Positions 53,851-61,558 of a stretch of DNA of 64,000 bases are shown here, piece after piece. The stretch's first letter is position 1, and every line of letters begins with the position of its first letter. Made by a program: the position numbers and the translations under genes. This DNA is from Ascarosepion bandense (taxonomy: Eukaryota; Mollusca; Cephalopoda; Sepiida; Sepiidae). Location: positions 1,210,001 through 1,274,000 of the forward strand of contig JBBBDQ010001188.1 of assembly GCA_037127315.1 (NCBI GenBank), written 5' to 3'. The notes under the pieces are model-generated. The model had not been told where the DNA came from, made no database searches, and was given only the letters and a program-made list of their open reading frames with translations.

Positions 53851-54687
53851 GTAGGCATCTACGCAGATGACACTACAACATACTCCCGCTCCAGTAAGAA
53901 ACCTGTCGTGGCGGACAGACATAATCTCGCTGCTGACCTTGAGCGGGATCTACACTCTGTGGTGAACTGGGGCAAGAAGTGGCTTGTCAGATTCAATTCA
54001 TCTAAGACCAAGCTGTTGTCTGTCAACCATTACAGGCAACTTCTCCTGCCTCCCATAAGCATGGACCAAGTGATTCTCCCTGAGAGTAATACACTACGCC
54101 TCCTCGGACTTACCCTGTCCTCAGACCTCAAATGGAACCACTATATTGAATCCATAGCAAAATCTACTGCTAAGAAGGTTGGGTCACTATGTCGATTCAG
54201 GATTTTTTTTCCACCTGAATCCATCCTGCATATATACAAGTCAACCATCCGTCCGTGCATGGAGTACTGCTGCCATTTATGGTCAGGTGCCCCTGCCGTT
54301 CTCTTCAGTGTTCTTGACAAGATCCAAAGGAGAGTCTGTAATGTGATAGGTACTGATCTGGCGACTCGACTGCAGCCACTTCCCCATCGTCGAAATGTGG
54401 CCTCCCTTTGTCTGTTCTATAAATACTTTCATGGCTTCTGCTCGGACGAGCTTAAGTCACTGATGCCTCCTCAACAGGTGTTTACTCGTGCAACCACACT
54501 GGTAACTGGGTCCCACCCATTCACAGTCAGGTTAGCCAAATGCAGACGACAATTCTACTCCTGCAGCTTCTTTTCTCGCACTTCCCGCCTGTGGAACTCG
54601 CTCCCGTATTCTTGCTTTCCTGACGGCTACAACCTCCAGAAATTTAAATGCAAAGTCAATACTCATCTACTAACCACTGGACTCTAG
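53851..54687 (+). pseudogene. LINE-A ORF2 C-terminal part, intact frame
   Basis: An uninterrupted frame of 278 codons that begins VGIYADDTTTYSRSSKKPVV, continues ADRHNLAADLERDLHSVVNW, WLVRFNSSKTKLLSVNHYRQ, STAKKVGSLCRFRIFFPPES, HIYKSTIRPCMEYCCHLW and ends KFKCKVNTHLLTTGL. It matches the longest copy (5484-6893) closely, with only scattered differences, so both are young. It has the second half of the reverse transcriptase and the C-terminal domain. It begins inside the catalytic motif, so it has no function of its own. Confidence 0.88.
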
Positions 54688-54872
54688 ATCTCTCCCCACC
54701 CCTGTATAACCTTCCCTTTCTCTCCACCTATGTATCTGTCATCGCACCTGCTTTCTATTGTTCCTTTCTAACTAGTCTGTACTCACTCTTTTCTAATCAA
54801 TCTTTTTACAGTTATGTAGCCCCCTGCACATCAGTGGCATTTCCGCCTTGCTCGGGGTGAAATGATTAAAAA
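53851..54872 (+). mobile_element. LINE-A copy, truncated at the RT YADD box
   Basis: Insertion of a 5'-truncated LINE-A into the 107-bp array: array-like sequence (ttattcaagtttttatccccattttg; cagactcaatg-like words) is on the left and again on the right from 54885. The copy starts at GIYADDTT and ends with the family tail (54818-54870) and a poly-A run. The end of array trace and start of LINE meet at about 53850. Confidence 0.88.
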
Positions 54873-54884
54873 AAAAAACACTGA

Positions 54885-55290
54885 ATTTTCAAACTGTTAT
54901 TCTCATCTCGGTTGTTATAGTCTGAATGTTCTCAATATTATTTTCTTCTTGAGTTTCTCTTAAGAGGAATTATCATTATTATATCCTAATTTATTCAAAC
55001 TGTTATCCTCATCTTGGTTGTTATTGTCTCAATGTTTATAATCTTATTTTCTGTTTGTTTTTCAAAGATATTAATTACCATCATTATAAACTGATTTAGT
55101 CAAACTGTTATCCTCATATTGTTTGTTGTAGTATATATGATTGGTTTATTATTTTCTTTGTGAATTTCTCAGATGAAAAATTATTAATATTATATACTGA
55201 TTTATCTAGATAGTTATTCTCAACTCCCTTGTTTTAATCTCAATGTTTATAATATTATTTTCTATTCGAATTTCTCAGAAAGAAAAAATA
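54885..55290 (+). repeat. Right part of the 107-bp array, diverged
   Basis: tttattcaaactgttatcctcatcttggttgttat recurs three to four times at about 107-115-bp spacing. This is the continuation of the array that starts at 49650, separated from it by 1.7 kb of other DNA and the LINE-A insertion. Confidence 0.75.
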
Positions 55291-55299
55291 TATATATTT

Positions 55300-55365
55300 T
55301 AATCATTTCACCCCCAAGCAAGCAAGTACTGCCACTGGTGCGCACGGGGGCACATAAAGGGCGAA
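55300..55365 (-). mobile_element. LINE-A 3' tail fragment
   Basis: Plus strand ttttaatcatttcacccccaagcaa and ccactggtgcgcacgggggcacataaa is the antisense of the family tail. Only the last 60 bp are present. Confidence 0.7.
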
Positions 55366-55369
55366 TGAA

Positions 55370-56500
55370 GAGAAACTAAAAAGACACAAAGACGAGACAT
55401 GCTTAAAAGAAAATATTAGAACTGAATGTTTGTAATTAAAACTTTTTGTAATGAACACTTTATTATTCAACAGGTGTAGATTGCTTTCACGTGTTAACTA
55501 ACATCTGCAAAGGCTTGATACGCTTAACATATAATGCTAGTAATGAATATTTGGAATAAAAAATTTATTTAATAAAATTGGGTAATTTTTTCTTCGATTT
55601 TCCTAAAAAAGACAAAAATAATTAAGTTTTACATAAAATATTAGTACTGAAATAATTTAAACTTTATTTAATTTAACGAAGATAGATTGTTCTCCGTTTT
55701 TATAAGACAATAAATGCTTAACATAGGATATACAAACTGAATATTTGTACTGCACACTTTATTTAATTTACGGGGGTATATTGTTCTTCGTGTTTACTAA
55801 AGAGAAAATGTCGAGATATGCTGAACATAAAATATTAATACTAAATATTACTAATGAACAATTTACTTCAACAACGGGAGTAGATTGCTTTTAGTGCCAA
55901 AAATGAGACATAGACAAGGTATGGTTAAAATAAATATTGATAATGAATATTTGGACTGAACAATTCATCTAGCGACATGTAAATAATATTCTTGTTCACT
56001 AAATGGGGCAAAGACGAAATTTTCATAACATAAGATATTAGTTTTGAATATTTGTACTAAACACTTTATTTAATCAACGGCATTAGATTGTTCTTAGAGT
56101 TTTTTAAAGAAAACAAGAACGAGATATGTTTAACAAAAATCTTCAAACTGAATATTTGTATGAATACTTTATTTTATCAACGGGATTTGATTGTTGTTTG
56201 TGTTAACTGAAAAAAGCAAAGACGAGATACGCTTATTATAAAATATTTTCACTGAATATTTGCAATGAACACTTTTTTCAAGCACATGGTGTAGAGCGTC
56301 TTTCGTGTATACTAAAAGAGACAAAAACGATCTATGCTTAACTAAAAGTATTAGTCATGAATATTTGTAATGAACACTATATTTAAACAACTGGGGTAGA
56401 GTGATCTTTGTGTTGACTAACAGAGGCAAGGACAAGATATACTTAACATAAAATATTTGGATTAAGTATTTGTAATGAAGTCTTTATTTACTCAACTGGG
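55370..56500. repeat. Old 104-bp minisatellite, about 10 diverged units
   Basis: Repeated words: gacgaga-atgctta, aaaatatta-tactgaatatttgta, atgaacactttatt, aacggg-tagattgttctt. Marker gacgaga-like stretches at 56013, 56118, 56221, 56326 and 56431 show a period of about 104 bp. Much more diverged than the neighbouring arrays. Confidence 0.8.
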
Positions 56501-56840
56501 GACCAGCAGAAGATAACTGACCTTAAAGAATTATTATTTCTGTCAAAGGCGAAAAAGAAAACAGGCAATGATTTTAATCAAAACTGGAATGCAGAAACAT
56601 AAAAAGTGTATTGTGCCAAAGACGTCGGTCCTGAAGGTCACAAAATATAAAACAATGATAAAGAAATGAGGTCTGTGTCCACAAAATATAATTTATATTA
56701 AATAAAAATTATTTCCGTCAAAGGCCGAAAAAGGAATTAAACAATAATTTCAATCGAAAATAGAATGTAGAGAAATGAAAAGTGTATTGTTTTAAAGACA
56801 TAATATAATTTACATTAAATGATTCGGTCAGAAGCAAAAT
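56501..56840. other. Short diverged duplication, unassigned
   Basis: ttattattttctgtcaaaggc-gaaaaag, aacaatgattttaatc-aaaactgga-tgtag and aaagtgtattgt occur twice, at about 56530-56630 and 56705-56800. No gene. Confidence 0.5.
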
Positions 56841-56849
56841 AATGCAGAA

Positions 56850-57063
56850 AGAACCGTTTTTCTTGAAAATTTACAGAGCGACTGCGAGTGTTCTTAGCTA
56901 GGTATTGTGTCAAGGTACCCCCGATAAATATCGAAAATCGATTATCGAAAAAATCGGCTTATAGAAGGAGTGGTCCGATTTTAATCAAATTTGATACACT
57001 CATAGACAAAGACATAAGAAACCATATTCAGAAGTTTGCAGTTCTTACAATAGTCCAGAAAAT

Positions 57064-57110
<47 letters not shown>
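56850..57110 (+). mobile_element. Helitron-like repeat, internal part
   Basis: ttttcttgaaaatttacag, gcgactgcgagtgttcttagc, ataaatatcgaaaatcgatta and aaatcggcttatagaaggagtgg follow the same order as 46850-47075. It ends in (TA)n at 57068-57107 and then the ggcaag-ttgtttgtgtgtgtg step. Confidence 0.65.
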
Positions 57111-57111
<1 letters not shown>

Positions 57112-57149
57112 CAAGTTGTTTGTGTGTGTGTCTGTTTATCTGCCTGTAT

Positions 57150-57425
57150 GTCTGACGGTTACAACCACCAGGAATTTAAATGCAATGTCAATATTCATCT
57201 CTTAACCACTTGGCTCTAGTTCATTCCCCACCCCGTATATCCTTTCCTTTCTCTCCACCTTTGAAACTGTCATCACACCTGCATTCTCATCCTTCTCTTG
57301 CTCCTTTCTAAATGGTTTGTCGTCCTCTTCACTCTCTTCTACTTAATCTTTTTACTCTTATGTAGCTCCCTGCACATCAGTGGCATTACCGCCTTGCTCG
57401 GGATGATACGATTTTTAAAAAAATC
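57150..57425 (+). mobile_element. LINE-A 3' end
   Basis: tctgacggttacaaccaccaggaatttaaatgcaatgtcaatattcatctc is the ORF2 end (FPDGYNLQ-EFKCNVNIHL), then the 3' UTR and the family tail (gtagctccctgcacatcagtggcattaccgccttgctcgggatga), then A-rich. Upstream is Helitron-like sequence. Confidence 0.8.
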
Positions 57426-57429
57426 GGTT

Positions 57430-57690
57430 GGAGAAAATTGACTGGGCAGAAGATTATCCTGCAGTAGGTTGCCATTGCTTTCAGCGGTAGACTGGTTGCT
57501 AGCCAAAGCTATAGAACCCAATCTGTCCTGTTACTGAACCCATAACTGAAGGGAAGAGACGGATTAATACTTTTCCTAAGGGTATTTGCGCGTAAGTGAA
57601 TGCAAGGAATTCAGCTGGAATTCGAACTCGGCTCCCCGGCTTCTCGTTCCGAGGCGATATCCACTGGACCACAATGCACATAAAGGTGTT
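57430..57690 (-). mobile_element. SINE-B copy, head and body
   Basis: Minus strand: head near 57680-57610 (gcattgtggtccagtggatatcg ... gagttcgaattccag), body and the first part of the end to about 57440 (actgggcagaagattatcc on the plus strand). It inserted next to the LINE-A tail. Confidence 0.85.
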
Positions 57691-57947
57691 CTCACTGAGC
57701 TTCTGTGAATCTTCATTAAAATATTTAAAATGGCTGTCTTCGTTATCCGATAAGATAAGAATATCATCACTGTAAGTAAATGTATATTGACATCACGATA
57801 AATACTATCCTTTGGAAGGTACTGGATGCGTTTTACAAGCCCAAAAACATATAATTGTACTCGTTTTTTTTTTTTATAATCATATTGCAAAGCATTTTAC
57901 TGCCACTGTTTTGCAGAGGGTTACATAGGAGGAAAATTATGAGAAAC

Positions 57948-58162
57948 ATTCATGGATTCACGTGGAGGCGGAATAACAGAGGTAAAAAATATATTTTTAC
58001 CAAGATTTTAAAGAAAATAATAATTTCAAATATAATGTCATTTACTTGTGAATGAGTACTGAAAGTTTGATAAAAATCTGACAATTATTTCATTTTTGCG
58101 AAAATTTCCAAATTAATGTGTTGGCCACCGAAAAAAGTGGGTGATGTAATCATTACGTTTTA
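57948..58162 (+). repeat. Dispersed 212-bp repeat, copy 2
   Basis: Matches 53298-53512. It ends exactly where the 106-bp array begins (acgttttat gacaggtt). Confidence 0.75.
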
Positions 58163-58163
58163 T

Positions 58164-59216
58164 GACAGGTTATAGGGGGTATCAGAAAGTGGGTATGAGA
58201 AGGATGAAAATACTGATGGGAGTGGAGTGGACGGAGAAAGGAGCATGAGAGAAAGATATGAGAAAGAGTGACAGGTTATAGGGGGTCTCAGGAAGTGGGT
58301 AAGAGAAGGATGGGAATACTGATGAGAGTGGAGTGAACGGAGAAAGGAGCATGAGAGAAAGTTATGAGAAAGAGTGACAGGTTATAGGGGGTGTTAGGAA
58401 GTGGGTATGAGAAGGATGAGAATACTGATGAGAGTGGAGTAGACGGAGAAAGGAGCATGAGAGAACGTTATGAGAAAGAGTGACAGGTTATAGGGGGTGT
58501 CAGGAAGTGGGTAAGAGAAGGATGAGAATACTGATGAGAGTGGAGTGGACGGAGAAAGGAGCATGAGAGAAAGTTATGAGAAAGAGTGACAGGTTATAGG
58601 GGGTGTCAGAAAGTGGGTAAGAGAAGGATGAAAATACTGATGAGAGTGGAGTGGACGGAGAAAGGAGCATGAGAGAAAGTTATGAGAAAGAGTGACAGGT
58701 TATAGGGGGTGTCAGGAAGTAGGTAAGAGAAGGATGAAAATACTGATGAGAGTGGAGTGGACGGAGAAAGGAGCATGAGAGAAAGTTATGAGAAAGAGTG
58801 ACAGGTTATAGGGGGTGTCAGAAAGTGGGTAAGAGAAGGATGAAAATACTGATGAGAGTGGAGTGGACGGAGAAAGGAGCATGAGAGAAAGTTATGAGAA
58901 AGAATGACAGGTTATAGGGGGTGTCAGGAAGTGGGTAAGAGAAGGTTGAGAATACTGATGAGAGTGGAGTGGACGGAGAAAGGAGCATGAGAGAAAGTTA
59001 TGAGAAAGATTGACAGGTTACAGGGGGTGTCAGAAAGTGGGTAAGAGAAGGATGAAAATACTGATGAGAGTGGAGTGGACGGAGAAAGGAGCATGAGAGA
59101 AAGTTATGAGAAAGAGTGACAGGTTATAGGGGGTGTCAGGAAGTGGGTAAGAGAAGGATGAGAATACTGATGAGAGTGGAGTGGACGGAGAAAGGAGCAT
59201 GAGAGATAGGATGCAG
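58164..59216 (-). repeat. 106-bp minisatellite expanded from a LINE-A 3' UTR, 10 units
   Basis: The marker gacaggttat is at 58164, 58270, 58376, 58482 and on every 106 bp to about 59118, ten units, nearly identical. The minus-strand unit (cttcctgacaccccctataacctgtcactctttctcataac with catcagtattctc) is the same unit as the two to three copies at 3085-3380 behind the LINE-A coding end. Upstream on the minus strand lies the LINE-A coding end (59217-59370). Confidence 0.95.
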
Positions 59217-59370
59217 GTTAGTGAGATAGAAGATGATTATTGACTTTATATTTAAAGTTCTTGGAGATTGTAGCTGTCAGGGAAGCAAGAAAATATATGG
59301 GAATTCCACAGGTGGGAAGTGCGAGAAAAGAAGCTGATGGAGTAGAATTTGCGTTTCCATTTTATTGGTT
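59217..59370 (-). mobile_element. LINE-A coding end in front of the array
   Basis: Minus strand: FSRTSHLWNSHIF-like, then LPDSYNLQ-like, KCKVNNHLL and the stop region, followed by the array. Short and with frame errors. Confidence 0.75.
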
Positions 59371-59559
59371 TCACAGTAAAAGGTTTAATCCGAAAAGTGT
59401 GGTTATCGGTGTTATATATATACCATCGGGATGGACTGGTACTTGGTGATATGTCGATTACAGATCGATTTTCGATGATTCTTTTATTCTGTTATTTAAT
59501 TTTGGAATCAGGTAGCAATCATCTTTTGTTATCAGATTCAGTAACATACAATCACATCT

Positions 59560-60339
59560 TCTTCTATGTGCCTTGTTCTTTCAGGACGTAGCCGATCATG
59601 GCTCTCCACGTCTCTCTATCACTGGTGGCTCTTCGCACGCTTTCTCGTGTAACATCTTGCAAGCCCCTTTCTGTCATCCACCTGCTCATGCCCTTCAAAT
59701 ATGTTATCCGCTGCTTTTTTCTCATCTATCTGACCTGTTAATATCAGGTTCTCCCTTCAGGACGTCGGAGATCATGGCTTTCCACGTCTCTCTATCCCTG
59801 GTGGCTCTGAGCACGCCTTCTCCTATTACACCATGCAATCCTCGTTCCATCATCCACCTGATTAGGTCCTTCAACTATGTTATCCGTTGCTTTCTCCTGT
59901 CTCTTTTCCCCTCTATCTGACCTGTTAGTATCAGGTTCTCCAAGCCCTCATTGCATGTCCCAGGAACTTTAGTTGTCTCTTCCTGATGCTCAATATTAAT
60001 TTCATTTTCGTTTCCATTCTTTACAACACCTCATCATTGCTCACATGCTCGGTCCATGATATCAGCAGCATCCTTCTGTAGAACCACATTTCAGTTGCTT
60101 CAATTTTTTTCTTTATCTTTGATGATATTGCCTTATTGAGGAAATGGAATCACATAGCAATCTAGTACTCTCTTCTTTGTTTCTAATGAAAGTTTCCTGT
60201 CGCTTAATACTTTACTGCTTGACCGGGGTATTCATGGATTTCCACGTCTCTCTATCCCTGGTGGCTCTTAACACGCCTTCTCCTGTTACACCATGCAACC
60301 CTAGTTCCATCATCCACCTGATCGGGTCCTTTAAATATG
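59560..60339 (-). mobile_element. Two or three RTE-like LINE 3' ends in tandem
   Basis: The end wording (plus strand ttcaggacgtagccgatcatggctctccacgtctctctatc) starts at about 59580, 59755 and, without its beginning, 60230. Each is followed by antisense of the C-terminal blocks: tcctgatgctcaatattaat, ctgtagaaccacatttcag. The segments are similar but not identical, so several truncated insertions, or partial duplications, lie head to tail. Confidence 0.75.
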
Positions 60340-60981
60340 TTATCCGTTGCTTTCCTCTGTCTTTTTTTCCTGTATCTGACATGTTAGTATCAGGCTCTCC
60401 AAACCCTCCTTCCTCATTGCATGTCCCAGGAACTTCACCTGTCTCTTCCTGATGCTCAGCATTAATTTCTTTTTTGTTTCCATCAGTTTCAGGACCTCAT
60501 CATTGCTCACATGCTCGATCCATGATATCAGAAGCATCCTTCTGTAGAACCGCATTTCAGTTGCTTCAAGTTTTTCCTTCATCTTTGATGATATTGTCCA
60601 GCATTCACTGCCATGTTGAAGAACTGACAACACATAGCAATCCAGGACTCTCTTCCTTGTTTCTATCAAAATTTTCCTGTTTCTTAATACTTTACTCAAC
60701 TTCTGGAATGCTTCCTTCGCCATGCCAATTCGTCTTCGGATCTCTGTGTCGCACTTTCCGTCTTCTGTTATAACGCTTCCCAGGTATTTACATTTTTGTA
60801 CCTGCTTGATTCTAGTATCCCCAATCTGTATTTGGCATATTGGGCTGCCCTTTTTACTGATGGCCATGCATTCGGTTTTCTTCCAGTTTATTTGTAGTCC
60901 TTTCTTATCACTCTCCTCAGCGATCATCAGATCCTTATTTTTCACCATGCGTTTTGTTTTAATATTTTTGTACATTATCAA
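60340..60981 (-). pseudogene. RTE-like LINE, C-terminal part of ORF2
   Basis: The minus frame (213 aa) starts MIMYKNIKTKRMVKNKDL and continues EESDKKGLQINWKKTECMAISKKGS, CKYLGSVITEDGKCDTEIRRRIGMAKEAFQKLSKVL, VLDCYVLSVLQHGSECWTISSKMKE, FYRRMLLISWIEHVSNDEVLKLM and RKRQVKFLGHAMRKEGLESLIL. It is a close relative of 38286-38990 and extends further upstream (GLQINWKKTECMAI, a block close behind the RT palm). The open frame ends in a stop within the DRGRQR region. No RT catalytic motif is present. Confidence 0.85.
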
Positions 60982-61214
60982 ACTATGTAATAATGTTTAT
61001 ATAAATTGTTTTCGTTTATAGGATACAAATCCAATATCATCCAACAATTAATTGAAACGCAAAACGTAATAGTAATTAATTATGCATTCGAAGTCCTAAC
61101 AAACCTTTTTTTTGTTCTGCATCTACCGAACGGTATTTTTGTTCATTCTACATTCAGCTTCCATTTATAAAAAACAATTTTCAATTCATGCCACAAATGC
61201 CACACTTTCTTCTA

Positions 61215-61290
61215 GTGAGTGCAGAACCAGGGATCGAACCGCCGACCGTTGGATTTCAATTCAACGCTCTCCCAGCTGGCTTCTTGCTAC
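61215..61290 (-). ncRNA. tRNA-like sequence (Phe-like), probably a pseudogene or SINE head
   Basis: Minus strand: agctgggagagcgttgaattgaaatccaacggtcggcggttcgatccctggttctgca in pieces corresponds to the tRNA D-arm/A-box (gctgggagagcg), an anticodon region with GAA, and the T-arm/B-box (ggttcgatccc). The acceptor stem does not close and the anticodon stem has a mismatch, so it is not a functional tRNA. It could be a SINE head or a remnant linked to the LTR element at 61475-64000. Confidence 0.5.
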
Positions 61291-61474
61291 GCCTCTTCCT
61301 CTTCCTACTCCACTTTCCTCCTTCCACCTTTTCACTGCGTCTCTCTGTGTCAGCTTCTCGCCAAGAAATTGACGCCCCTATTTCCCGAGTGAACTTGGTC
61401 GGTCAGTTTTATAATCCATTTCTCTACCCATAATCCATTTCCTCAGTCTATAAAAATTCCACTCGAGGGCCTCC

Positions 61475-61497
61475 TCTCTTTTTTCCTTTAGAATGAG
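61475..61497 (-). promoter_or_regulatory. Polypurine tract candidate of the LTR retrotransposon
   Basis: Minus strand aaggaaaaaagagaggagg lies about 60 bp after the pol stop codon (61559-61561), where plus-strand priming and the start of the 3' LTR are expected. I could not define the LTR: the presumed 3' LTR cannot be compared with a 5' LTR, which lies outside the window. Confidence 0.45.
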
Positions 61498-61558
61498 CTG
61501 AAGGTGGATTATTAAGACAGCGGTGAGTATTATTATTATTTTCTTTCTTTGGAACAGA

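Noticed and set aside
61215..61290. A functional tRNA-Phe gene
   Set aside because: The acceptor stem does not pair and the anticodon stem has a mismatch; only the A-box and B-box are kept.
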